Positions 9,357 through 16,570 of a stretch of 64,000 nucleotides of DNA are shown here, one piece after another. Source of the DNA: Rhizobium herbae. Its GTDB lineage: Bacteria > Pseudomonadota > Alphaproteobacteria > Rhizobiales > Rhizobiaceae. The stretch lies in the NCBI RefSeq assembly GCF_019511375.1, contig NZ_JAEUAO010000002.1:186001-250000 (forward strand), read 5' to 3'. The position numbers and the translations under genes were made by a program. Each line of letters begins with the position of its first letter. The stretch's first letter is position 1. Below the pieces are notes generated by a model that saw nothing but the letters and a program-made list of their open reading frames with translations, did not search any database and had not been told where the DNA came from.

Positions 9357-9382
9357 GGCCCGGCCATGTGCCGGGCTTTTTC
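9357..9382 (+). terminator. Terminator after the cytochrome c gene
   Basis: GCCCGGC, a CATGT loop and GCCGGGC, followed by five T. A textbook intrinsic terminator. Confidence 0.85.
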
Positions 9383-9443
9383 GTGACCGCTCGGCCAACC
9401 GGCAACAAATGCGTCTGCCGCGCCAATCCGCAGTCCGCCCTTC

Positions 9444-10388
9444 CTACAGGAGTATATAGGCCCAGGCCGAAACCGAGATGACGCCAAGTGCGGTGGTGAT
9501 GGTGATCGTCGAGGAGGCCAGCCCGTGGCCGACGTTGAAATGATTGGCAATCAGCCAGGCATTGACGCCGGTCGGCACCGATGAGGTCAAAACCAGGGCG
9601 GCCGTCCAGTTGCTGTTGAGGCCGAGCAGATGGCAGGCGCCATAGACGGTTGCCGGCAGAATGACCAGCTTCAGGACACTGGTGATCGAAGCAAGCCCGG
9701 TATTGCCGGCGAGACCGTATTTGTCGAGCGCCATGCCGATCGAGACGAGCGCCGCTGGGGCGGCGAGGGAGGCGAGCTGATCGACGACGACCTTGACCGG
9801 TCCGCCAGGCGGCATGCCGACGAGATAGACGACCGCACCGCAGACCAGGCCGATGACCAGCGGATTGCGCACCAGATTGCGCAGAATGCCCTTCAACAGC
9901 CGCAAGGGGCTCTGGCCGGGCTTGCCGCTGGTCTGGCGCTCGGCCCGCTCCATCAGGATCGTGCCGGCAATCATCATGACGGGCAGATGCACCGATAAAA
10001 GGATGGACAGCGCCACCACCCCGTCCTCGCCGACGTTGCGGGAGACCAGCGGCAGGCCGATGAAAACCGTATTGGCAAAGGCGGAGGAAACGCCCGAGAG
10101 CACGCCGACGCGCGCATCCTTCTTGAAAAACATGGTGGCTGCGAGATGCCCGAGCGTCCATGTGACCGCAACGCCTGAGAAATAGGCGACCCAGAGCGGC
10201 CAGGGCGACCCTTCCTTGAAGTCGGCCTCGGCAATGGTGCGGAACAAGAGAACCGGCACTGCCACCCGGAAGACGAAATCGCCAAGCGCTTCCCCGACGG
10301 TCGCCTTCAGATAGTTCGTCCGCACGATCAGCCATCCGAGCAGTATGAGGACGAAAATCGGCACGACATTCAGGAAGACATCGGACAT
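9444..10388 (-). CDS. AEC family transporter (auxin efflux carrier-like)
   Basis: A 314-residue integral membrane protein with about ten hydrophobic segments in two halves, the layout of the bile/arsenite/riboflavin and AEC carriers. Landmarks are the opening MSDVFLNVVPIFVLILLGW, the conserved NPLVIGLVCG stretch and the C-terminal half with SSVPTGVNAWLIA. I chose the ATG at 10388, preceded by AAGAGG; a longer frame exists upstream but adds a basic stretch without family character. AEC proteins export or import small acids such as malate or malonate; the substrate here is unknown. Confidence 0.88.
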   Translation of the reverse strand: MSDVFLNVVPIFVLILLGWLIVRTNYLKATVGEALGDFVFRVAVPVLLFRTIAEADFKEGSPWPLWVAYFSGVAVTWTLGHLAATMFFKKDARVGVLSGVSSAFANTVFIGLPLVSRNVGEDGVVALSILLSVHLPVMMIAGTILMERAERQTSGKPGQSPLRLLKGILRNLVRNPLVIGLVCGAVVYLVGMPPGGPVKVVVDQLASLAAPAALVSIGMALDKYGLAGNTGLASITSVLKLVILPATVYGACHLLGLNSNWTAALVLTSSVPTGVNAWLIANHFNVGHGLASSTITITTALGVISVSAWAYILL

Positions 10389-10618
10389 CGGGTGCTGCCT
10401 CTTGGCGAGTTGAGCTTCCGCCATAGACCCATTCGCCGCTATGCCGCAACCTGGCGCGAGGTACAGGCGCTTCGAACGCGGCTTTTCGGGCAGCCGCGTC
10501 GTCCGAGACTCACGCGATCCGGGGAATGCCCTCCTCCGCAGAACGGCTGGCACACGCCGCCCGAGGGAACCTTCGGGAAAAGCTTTGCGTTTTCCCCATG
10601 GAAGGGCAGGTGGTGGCC

Positions 10619-10897
10619 ATGCACAAGCAGATTTACGTCCATGAGGACGATCACCCGGATTTGACGGGCGACGAACTTGCCGAAAAGGTGTTGCGCTACG
10701 TCCGGTATTCCGCGCTGATCGATACGTCCGGCCTCTCGGTCACGGCTATCGGCCGGACCGTCGTTCTAAGCGGCTATGTTTCCTGCGAATCGGAACTCGG
10801 CTGCGCCGAGGAGGCAGCCGCCTCGGTCATCGGCGTGCATCTGGTGGAGAACCGGCTGGAGGTGCGACCGCAGCAAACCGAACGCCCGGTTCAATAG
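10619..10897 (+). CDS. BON domain-containing small protein
   Basis: A 92-residue soluble protein without signal peptide. After an acidic N-terminal helix (HEDDHPDLTGDELAEKVLRYVR) comes one BON domain, with the core LSVTAIGRTVVLSGYV and the closing ASVIGVHLVENRLEVRP. BON domains bind phospholipids or other ligands. The ATG at 10619 has AGGTGG upstream; in-frame ATGs at 10598 and 10526 are less likely starts. Its stop overlaps the stop of the small gene on the other strand by 3 bp. The role is unknown. Confidence 0.75.
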   Translation: MHKQIYVHEDDHPDLTGDELAEKVLRYVRYSALIDTSGLSVTAIGRTVVLSGYVSCESELGCAEEAAASVIGVHLVENRLEVRPQQTERPVQ

Positions 10898-11022
10898 ACC
10901 CAAAAGGCAAACGCCAAAAGGGCTGGTAGCGAGACGCCGAACAGCCACATCAGAAACTGGCGAAACATCAGCTGCCGGTATTCGCGGCGGACGGATTTTC
11001 TTGGTGTTTCTGATACCGGCAT
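10891..11022 (-). CDS. Small membrane protein, 43 aa
   Basis: A short frame that gene finders often miss. The product starts MPVSETPRKSVRREYRQ and ends in a hydrophobic helix (about residues 24-42, with LFGVSLPALLAFAFW), so it is a basic N-terminus followed by one membrane segment. An AAGGA ribosome binding site lies 8 bp before the ATG. It is the last of three small genes on this strand, 15 bp after the previous one. No function is known to me. Confidence 0.7.
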   Translation of the reverse strand: MPVSETPRKSVRREYRQLMFRQFLMWLFGVSLPALLAFAFWVY

Positions 11023-11037
11023 CACGATTGTCCTTTT

Positions 11038-11220
11038 TTAAAGAGCGCCGCCGGTAACCGGGTTTACCACTGGCTTTTCGCTCTCGTCCTTGGCGCCGGC
11101 CGGCTGCACCGCGGGCGGTGCCTTGGATTTCTCGTCGGCATGGGAGGGCTGGCCGGGCGACCTGTGCACATCCCGCGGCTTCTTCTGTTCGGGCGTCACA
11201 TTGCTGTCATCGGTCGACAT
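11038..11220 (-). CDS. Small hydrophilic protein, 60 aa
   Basis: Rich in Pro, Lys, Asp, Glu and Ser with no hydrophobic core, so probably intrinsically disordered; it begins MSTDDSNVTPEQKKPRD. A strong AAGGAG site lies 9 bp before the ATG, which is the best support that it is translated. It is the middle gene of the three-gene cluster. Unrecognised. Confidence 0.65.
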   Translation of the reverse strand: MSTDDSNVTPEQKKPRDVHRSPGQPSHADEKSKAPPAVQPAGAKDESEKPVVNPVTGGAL

Positions 11221-11232
11221 TTAAGGGCTCCT

Positions 11233-11415
11233 TTAGGCCATGCCGGCGGGATCGCCGATCGGCAGCAGGGCCGGATCCGGCACCCGATCGGGCTTATTCG
11301 GATCATCCTTGTCGGTTACAGGCGGCGTCACAGGCTCGTCCCGAGAGGGCTGCGGCATGTCTGGCTGCCGGTCGTGCGATGTCTCGTCCGGCGGAAGGGG
11401 AGTTGTCTTCGGCAT
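11233..11415 (-). CDS. Small Pro/Asp-rich protein, 60 aa
   Basis: Starts MPKTTPLPPDETSHDRQ at an ATG with a near-perfect AAGGAGG site upstream. Proline and aspartate dominate and no domain is visible. It has the same length and a similar composition to the next gene, 12 bp downstream, so the two may be diverged duplicates. A longer upstream frame (to 11514) is open but has no ribosome binding site. Unrecognised. Confidence 0.65.
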   Translation of the reverse strand: MPKTTPLPPDETSHDRQPDMPQPSRDEPVTPPVTDKDDPNKPDRVPDPALLPIGDPAGMA

Positions 11416-11510
11416 AACGGTCCTCCTTGATCGGGAGGAGAACGAATTTGCTGGCCGATGGTTCCGAGGGCACCCCCGTTCCTCGGGAGCATGGATGGTC
11501 GCGCCTGGCG

Positions 11511-12791
11511 TCAATTCAGAGGCGCGTTTTCGCCTTGCAGCGTCGCGTCGAGATCGCCGGGTCTCCTTTTCGGGTTCGGCCTGAGGTTTCCGGAGAGAAG
11601 ATCGACCGGTGTTGCCACCGTGGAGGCGGTGATCTTACCGATGTTGCTGGCGGTCCCGGCGACCACTGCCGTGATGCCGTCGCCAAGGCCGACATCCGAA
11701 TCCGTCAGCGTTTGACCGGTGACCAGCCGCTGGCCGATCAGCTGCACGATCTGCGGGCTTTCGGCGAACTTGCCGTGGTTCAGCCGGTCGGAGGCTTTTA
11801 CCTTGGTCAGGTCGACGACGGTGATTCCGGCAGCTTCGAGCTTGGTCTTGTAGGGTTCCTCCGCCGGATTGATCTGGCCGAGCCGCTGGACGTCGCCGGA
11901 TATGTAGCGGGACAGCGCGAGCGCCCGGTCGTCCTGCGAGACGAAGATGGTGAAGTTCGGCCGCTTGTCGCCCAGCTCGCTCCATTGCCGGGCAAAGACA
12001 TCGACGTCGATATCCGGCGAGGCGAGAATGACGTTTTCAATCTTTTTCGGCAGCGACCCGTCGCGGATTGCCATCTGGCGTATCGATTCCATCGCCAGCC
12101 ACGTGCCCATCGAATGGGCGAGGATGGTGATGTCCTTGACGTTCTTGTCTTCGACCAGTGCCTTCAGCACCCTTTCCAGCGAGGTGCGCGAATAGTTGGT
12201 GCTTTCCTTGTCGTAGTTATAATCAAGCACCTTCGCCCGCGATGGCCAGGTAAACAGGATCGGCGTCACGTCGGCGCCGGAATCGTGGACGATCTGGGCA
12301 AAACGGAAGACCGAATCCTCATAGGTGTTGTTGAAGCCGTGGATGAACACCATGGCGTGGCCGCCCTTCGAATGCCGTCGCACCCACTCATGGGCTTGCG
12401 CGACGGTCTCGATTGGCTGGACGCGCACCACGGCAAAATCCGTTTCCGGATTGGGCGGCAGCTTCTTCGGCCACTGCACGGTGCCGGCAGCGCGCTCCTT
12501 GCCCGAGGGGATCGAGACGGCGACATCGGTGACAGAGGGATTTGTGCTGCGCTCGCCGGAAAACAGGGTGGCGGGATTGTCGGACGGCCGCCGGCTGGTC
12601 GCAACCAGCATATCGACGACGGCATTGCCCCTGGGGGCCTCGGCAAGGTTGAGCGGCTCCATGACGCCCTTCACATGGCCGCCACAGCCCGAAAGCGCGA
12701 TCGAGAGCGACCACACGACGGCAATCCGCCGAACGCGCCCCGCCGCTGCTCGTGTCGCCGAGACCCCGTTCGACATCTTTCCCATGACCAT
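11511..12791 (-). CDS. DUF900-type alpha/beta hydrolase, lipoprotein
   Basis: A serine hydrolase of about 426 residues. The N-terminus has a signal peptide with lipobox LSGC, so it should be a lipid-anchored envelope protein. The hydrolase part shows MVFIHGFNNTYEDSVFR (oxyanion region), ILFTWPS, and the nucleophile elbow LAHSMGTWL, with a later catalytic aspartate candidate in ASPDIDVDVF. These are the marks of the DUF900 esterase-like family. The start at 12791 has GGTGGA upstream; ATGs at 12785 and 12776 are alternatives. The C-terminal 100 residues are outside the known fold. The substrate is unknown. Confidence 0.88.
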   Translation of the reverse strand: MVMGKMSNGVSATRAAAGRVRRIAVVWSLSIALSGCGGHVKGVMEPLNLAEAPRGNAVVDMLVATSRRPSDNPATLFSGERSTNPSVTDVAVSIPSGKERAAGTVQWPKKLPPNPETDFAVVRVQPIETVAQAHEWVRRHSKGGHAMVFIHGFNNTYEDSVFRFAQIVHDSGADVTPILFTWPSRAKVLDYNYDKESTNYSRTSLERVLKALVEDKNVKDITILAHSMGTWLAMESIRQMAIRDGSLPKKIENVILASPDIDVDVFARQWSELGDKRPNFTIFVSQDDRALALSRYISGDVQRLGQINPAEEPYKTKLEAAGITVVDLTKVKASDRLNHGKFAESPQIVQLIGQRLVTGQTLTDSDVGLGDGITAVVAGTASNIGKITASTVATPVDLLSGNLRPNPKRRPGDLDATLQGENAPLN

Positions 12792-12953
12792 GCTTCCACC
12801 CGAGCAAACACTGCAAACCGCTCCGGATTGCGGGCTCGACTCCGCACACAATCGGCGGGCCTCGTCAAGGGTGCCTGGCGGGAAGCCTGAGGGGTCTGGC
12901 ATCTATCGCACAGCTTCCCGCCGTATCAATGAACTAATCGGGAGGAGCTGGAA

Positions 12954-12970
12954 AAATGGCGGACAGAGCG
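12954..12970 (+). repeat. Attachment-site-like repeat, distal copy (17 bp)
   Basis: AAATGGCGGACAGAGCG is identical to 13878-13894, which covers the 3' end of tRNA-Ser. A distal direct copy of a tRNA 3' end is the usual trace of site-specific integration. Confidence 0.6.
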
Positions 12971-13186
12971 TCCGACAAACCGCATTGCCGGGCATTATCG
13001 CAAGCGCAGAAGTTATGGCAAAGATTGGGCGGCTCACCTTGCACAGATGACCCGTTCCCGGAAAAGCCGAAAGGCGTGCATTGGCGGACTTACGAGAAGC
13101 TTGGGCCCAGAGGCGAGGCTTTGAACGATCGGTCGGAGCGCGCGGCGCTGGCGATGTTTGGTAGGCTGCTTGGTGTAGATTTCTAG
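12956..13186 (+). CDS. Hypothetical protein, 76 aa, possibly a truncated remnant
   Basis: A basic protein with AQKLWQRLGG and PFPEKPKGVHWRTYEKL. From memory, these resemble the C-terminal part of a rhizobial hypothetical family that carries a zinc ribbon in its N-terminal half; that half is absent here. The ATG lies inside the 17-bp repeat, while the GGGAGGAG ribosome binding site lies just outside it, so the frame may have been joined to a chromosomal translation signal by integration or deletion. Its stop overlaps that of the convergent gene in CTAG. No function is assigned. Confidence 0.5.
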   Translation: MADRASDKPHCRALSQAQKLWQRLGGSPCTDDPFPEKPKGVHWRTYEKLGPRGEALNDRSERAALAMFGRLLGVDF

Positions 13187-13725
13187 GAATCTTTTGCTTT
13201 TACTTCCTGATTTTCGAGTTGTGCAGCCATAGCTGCCATCTCCGCCTTTTTTGTCATGGCCGAAAACATATCCGGTCGGCGCAGGTATTGGCTCATAGCT
13301 GCTTCTAAAGCAATGCTGCTTCCCATGCCGAGTGAAAAAGGTTTGAGCGCCCTAGCCGCCTGCAACTCACCAAGTACGAGTGCTGCACTCGCGCGAACCG
13401 ATGGAATTTCCGTCGCATCCTGAATCACCTCACTAAGGTAGCTCGTGCCGTCATAGTGATGGGCGGCGCTCGGCAGCGTGTGCCTGTTAAGTTCTGCCAA
13501 GTAGACTCGCGTAAGGCGGCTTTTGAAGAACAGGGCGTAACCTATCCAAAACTTCAACAGGCCCCACGCACCTAAAATGCAGGGCACAATCAACATGAAT
13601 GCGAAAGTGAGAGCGAAGACTTCGGCCTTTTCGGTGCCTCCGAACAGGAATGCGATAATGCTAGCGCCGACAGCGTCCAACAGGACCGAGGATAAAACGG
13701 TCATCAACATTCCAGCAGGCTTCAT
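13183..13725 (-). CDS. Hypothetical membrane protein, 180 aa
   Basis: Two hydrophobic segments near the N-terminus (about residues 6-30 and 36-62) are followed by a roughly 100-residue soluble tail with short Ala-rich helices. The start at 13725 has a GGAGGG site. Base composition is visibly lower in GC than the neighbours and the codon use is mixed, which suggests transfer. It is convergent with the 76-residue gene and together they fill the segment between the two 17-bp repeats. I do not recognise it. Confidence 0.6.
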   Translation of the reverse strand: MKPAGMLMTVLSSVLLDAVGASIIAFLFGGTEKAEVFALTFAFMLIVPCILGAWGLLKFWIGYALFFKSRLTRVYLAELNRHTLPSAAHHYDGTSYLSEVIQDATEIPSVRASAALVLGELQAARALKPFSLGMGSSIALEAAMSQYLRRPDMFSAMTKKAEMAAMAAQLENQEVKAKDS

Positions 13726-13877
13726 TGCACCCTCCGTGTTGCATTGACAGAAGGTGCAGCAATAAAGGTTCGAACGCAATGATAGAGCGATTTAAGCCCT
13801 GTGACGCTGGCGGAAGTTAGAGATTAAGTTGGGGTTTGAGCCGAGATAGCCAAATAAATCCCAATTATTTCAGCTAT

Positions 13878-13894
13878 AAATGGCGGACAGAGCG
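13878..13894 (+). repeat. Attachment-site-like repeat at the tRNA-Ser 3' end (17 bp)
   Basis: Proximal copy of AAATGGCGGACAGAGCG; it overlaps the CCA end and acceptor stem of tRNA-Ser. The tRNA gene remains intact. Confidence 0.6.
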
Positions 13895-13970
13895 GGATTC
13901 GAACCCGCGATACGCTCTCACGTATACACACTTTCCAGGCGTGCGCCTTCAACCACTCGGCCACCTGTCC
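13881..13970 (-). tRNA. tRNA-Ser (anticodon GGA)
   Basis: The 90-nt minus-strand sequence starts GGACAGGTGGCCGAG and ends CTGTCCGCCA with an encoded CCA. The anticodon loop reads CTGGAAA, giving anticodon GGA. The long variable arm (TACG...CGTA stem) is diagnostic for a class II tRNA, and GGTTCGAATCC is the T-loop region. Confidence 0.97.
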
Positions 13971-14274
13971 GTTTTGTCAATCGCGCCGGCGGTTGGGTCC
14001 GGCGGATCAGAGACAAGCGCTTGCTTTCTCCTTGAAATCCCGTTCGGCAGGGCCAGATCGGGGTGTCCGGCAAGTGTAAAACCAGCGGACCGGCGCGATA
14101 TATACCGAGGAAGCCTGAGGGATCAACTGGTTTCTGACAGTTTTTTGACTTCTTGTGACGCCGGGCGGCAAAAGTGCGGCATTGCACTTCGCAAGACCTC
14201 TGCCTATGTCTTGCTGAGCGGGAGAAATCCGGTCGGGTGGAGATGGGTTGCCTGCCGATCGGCGGAGGGGCGGT
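13971..14274. other. Intergenic region without a clear gene
   Basis: About 300 bp between tRNA-Ser and the small membrane protein gene. It must hold the tRNA promoter on the minus strand, but I see no convincing -35/-10 pair. No conserved repeat or frame with a ribosome binding site is visible. Confidence 0.5.
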
Positions 14275-14604
14275 ATGCGGTTTTTGCTGCGGTTTGCAAG
14301 TTTTCTGGCGCTCGTTGCCGCTGTCCTGGTGGCCTCGGTGGACGCCATCCAGTCGGTCTCGGCGTCCCAGCCGGTGTTGACGCCGCTGTCAACGGCGCTT
14401 GCTGCCGGCGGCTCGTCGACCCAGTCGCTGGTTGAGGCGTTGGAAAGGCCGCACGCCGGCGGCGCGTTGTGGGGCGCGTTCTGGGATCCGGTGATCCGCT
14501 GGACGCTGCAGCAGCCGGCCTTCGCCTTTTTCCTGCTGATCGCGCTCGTCCTCTGGATGATGGGCTACAAGCGACCGCCGGTGGCCGGCCGCTTTTCCGC
14601 CTGA
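14275..14604 (+). CDS. Small membrane protein, 109 aa
   Basis: Starts MRFLLRFASFLALVAAVL with a GGAGGGG site just upstream. It has two hydrophobic segments (about 4-25 and 80-98) separated by a polar stretch of some 50 residues, and ends in a short basic tail (GYKRPPVAGRF). The first segment could be an uncleaved signal anchor. It precedes msrA by 102 bp on the same strand. I think similar proteins occur in other rhizobia but do not know a function. Confidence 0.7.
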   Translation: MRFLLRFASFLALVAAVLVASVDAIQSVSASQPVLTPLSTALAAGGSSTQSLVEALERPHAGGALWGAFWDPVIRWTLQQPAFAFFLLIALVLWMMGYKRPPVAGRFSA

Positions 14605-14706
14605 GTTCCGCCCTGCAGACCTGAGAAATGCGGTGCCGGCCCCGAGACCGGCGCGGATGATCCGCGACGAGATTTCCCCCGATTGAAACAGCCGAAGGAG
14701 ACAGGC

Positions 14707-15354
14707 ATGTTGCTGACCGAAATGTTCAACAAGAAGACGACGATGCCGGACCCGCAAAACGCTCTGCCGGGCCGCGAAACCGAGATCCCAACCGCCGCGC
14801 GCCACTTCGTCAACGGGCATCCGCTGAAGGGGCCATACCCGGCAGGCTACAAGCAGGTCCTGTTCGGCATGGGTTGCTTCTGGGGCGCCGAGCGGCTGCT
14901 TTGGCAGATTCCCGGTGTTTATGTGACTGCGGCCGGCTATTCCGGCGGCTTCACCAGGAACCCGACCTATCAGGAAACCACGACGGGCCTGACCGGCCAC
15001 ACGGAAGTGGTGCTGGTCGTCTACGACCCCGCCAAGGTGTCGCTTGCGGAACTGCTCAAGGTGTTCTTCGAGGAGCATGACCCGACGCAGGGCATGCGCC
15101 AGGGCAACGACGTCGGCACCACCTACCGCTCGGCCATCTATGTCGAGGACGACGCGCAATTGGCCGAAGCGATCGCCGCCCGCGACGCGTTCCAGGCGGC
15201 GCTGGCAAAGGCCGGGCACAAGGGCAGGATCACCACGGAAATCGCCAGGGCCGGCGCGTTCTATTTTGCCGATGCCGATCATCAGCAGTATCTGGCGAAA
15301 AACCCGAACGGCTACTGCGGCTTGCGCGGCACCGGCGTCAGCTGCGCCATCTGA
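14707..15354 (+). CDS. msrA: Peptide-methionine (S)-S-oxide reductase MsrA
   Basis: Repairs oxidised methionine in proteins. The 215-residue enzyme has the catalytic GCFWG motif (C57 is the attacking cysteine) and the GYSGG and GHTEVV substrate loops. The C-terminal cysteines in GYCGLRG and GVSC would resolve the disulfide and be reduced by thioredoxin. The start at 14707 has a strong AAGGAG site. The N-terminal 45 residues form an extension common to the longer MsrA type. A terminator follows directly. Confidence 0.95.
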   Translation: MLLTEMFNKKTTMPDPQNALPGRETEIPTAARHFVNGHPLKGPYPAGYKQVLFGMGCFWGAERLLWQIPGVYVTAAGYSGGFTRNPTYQETTTGLTGHTEVVLVVYDPAKVSLAELLKVFFEEHDPTQGMRQGNDVGTTYRSAIYVEDDAQLAEAIAARDAFQAALAKAGHKGRITTEIARAGAFYFADADHQQYLAKNPNGYCGLRGTGVSCAI

Positions 15355-15378
15355 CCGTTGCGGTCAGCCCGTGCAAAA

Positions 15379-15408
15379 TGCCGCGCCCGAACAAGGCGCG
15401 GCATCTTT
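15379..15408 (+). terminator. Terminator after msrA
   Basis: TGCCGCGCC and GGCGCGGCA form a 9-bp stem around CGAACAA, followed by TCTTT. Confidence 0.75.
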
Positions 15409-15464
15409 GTGTCACGGCATTGCGAACATTTCACGATTGAAACGATGCGAAAAATCGGCTAGCT

Positions 15465-15489
15465 AAACTTGACTATTATTGGCAAGTTT
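15465..15489. promoter_or_regulatory. Candidate operator before the AraC-type regulator
   Basis: AAACTTG and CAAGTTT are perfect inverted arms 11 bp apart, lying 33 bp before the regulator's ATG in otherwise AT-rich DNA. It may be an autoregulatory or iron-responsive site. It does not match the TGA-N9-TCA pattern. Confidence 0.4.
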
Positions 15490-15521
15490 ACTGGTGGCCC
15501 GACGCTGCCTGAGACCGAGGC

Positions 15522-16403
15522 ATGACCTTTCAACCGCGCATGAACAACAGGATTTCGGGGTTCTCCGTCATCGGCGGCCTGAACCGGCGCGTGTGGAACG
15601 GGATTGTCGCGGATCTGTGGGACGTCGAATGCGCGCCGGTCGCGGGCGGCTTCTACGTGGCCGATGATCCGCGGCTGTTCATCGTGCTCGATGCCAAGGG
15701 CGGCGGCCGGCGCAATATCCGGCTGCGCCAGATGCAGGCGGTTGCGGAAGACAGCCGGCGCCAGGTGATCTCCTATATTCCCGCCGGCATGGAACTCTGG
15801 GCCGAGATGGTCGACGTAAACTATGTCCGCCACCTCGATCTGCATTTCAACGCCGAGACGCTCAGCCGCCGGCTGATGGAAGACCTCGATCCGCGCAAGC
15901 TGGCCATGCCGCGCCTGATGTTTTCCGAGCCGCGGTTCCTGGCGCTGGCGGAACTGATTGCGGCGGAATGCGCCAATCCGCAGCCGCTGCACGATCTCTA
16001 TGGCGACGGCCTGTCGGTGGCGCTGTTCATCGACGTCATGCGGCTCGGCCCCGTGCGGTCGCGCAAGCGCAGCGAACTGGCCTCCTGGCAGTTGCGCCGC
16101 TCGATCGACTATATCGAGGAAAACTGCCTGCGCGGGATCCGGCTGGAGGAGCTGGCGGCGCTGACCGGCCTGTCGCAGTCCTATTTCAGCCACGCCTTCA
16201 AGGCCTCGACCGGCCTGCCGCCGCATCAGTGGCAGATGAAGGCCCGCATCGAGCGCGCCAAGACGCTGATGCTTACGGGCGATCTGCCGATGAGTGTCGT
16301 GGCCGCCGAAACCGGGTTCGCCGACCAGGCGCATTTCACCCGCGTCTTCCGCAAGACGGTCGGGGCGACGCCTGCCACCTGGGCGAAGAGCCAGCGACTG
16401 TGA
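15522..16403 (+). CDS. AraC family transcriptional regulator
   Basis: A 293-residue regulator. The N-terminal 180 residues form an unassigned sensing domain. The C-terminal 100 residues carry the two helix-turn-helix motifs of the AraC/XylS family (IRLEELAALTGLSQSYFSHAFK and PMSVVAAETGFADQAHFTRVFRK). It is 167 bp upstream of, and on the same strand as, a TonB-dependent siderophore receptor. AraC proteins beside such receptors commonly sense the siderophore and switch on the receptor gene, so I infer that role. A second ATG at 15540 is possible. Confidence 0.88.
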   Translation: MTFQPRMNNRISGFSVIGGLNRRVWNGIVADLWDVECAPVAGGFYVADDPRLFIVLDAKGGGRRNIRLRQMQAVAEDSRRQVISYIPAGMELWAEMVDVNYVRHLDLHFNAETLSRRLMEDLDPRKLAMPRLMFSEPRFLALAELIAAECANPQPLHDLYGDGLSVALFIDVMRLGPVRSRKRSELASWQLRRSIDYIEENCLRGIRLEELAALTGLSQSYFSHAFKASTGLPPHQWQMKARIERAKTLMLTGDLPMSVVAAETGFADQAHFTRVFRKTVGATPATWAKSQRL

Positions 16404-16483
16404 CGGTGCGCCCCCGTACGATGCGGAATATAGGCCAGAAATGTTCAATTTCCGCATTGAGAGACAATCCCGGCCCTAATAGT

Positions 16484-16498
16484 TGATCTAAACACTCA
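16484..16498. promoter_or_regulatory. Candidate iron box (IRO/RirA type)
   Basis: TGATCTAAACACTCA fits TGA-N9-TCA, the pattern known for RirA-controlled iron genes in rhizobia. It lies 73 bp before the TonB receptor start. The pattern is short, so the location is the main support. Confidence 0.5.
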
Positions 16499-16570
16499 GC
16501 TTATTTTCAGGCAATTGCCGGATAGTGCGTTGCCGACGGGCGTCCGGAGCCAGGCTGGGGTGACGAACAG

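Noticed and set aside
11427..12890. A 487-codon plus-strand frame over the DUF900 hydrolase
   Set aside because: Antisense to a gene with a lipobox and serine-hydrolase motifs; no supporting signal.
13836..14435. A 199-codon plus-strand frame
   Set aside because: It runs through the tRNA-Ser gene and has the typical tRNA-derived peptide ([16 protein letters not shown]), a known spurious translation.
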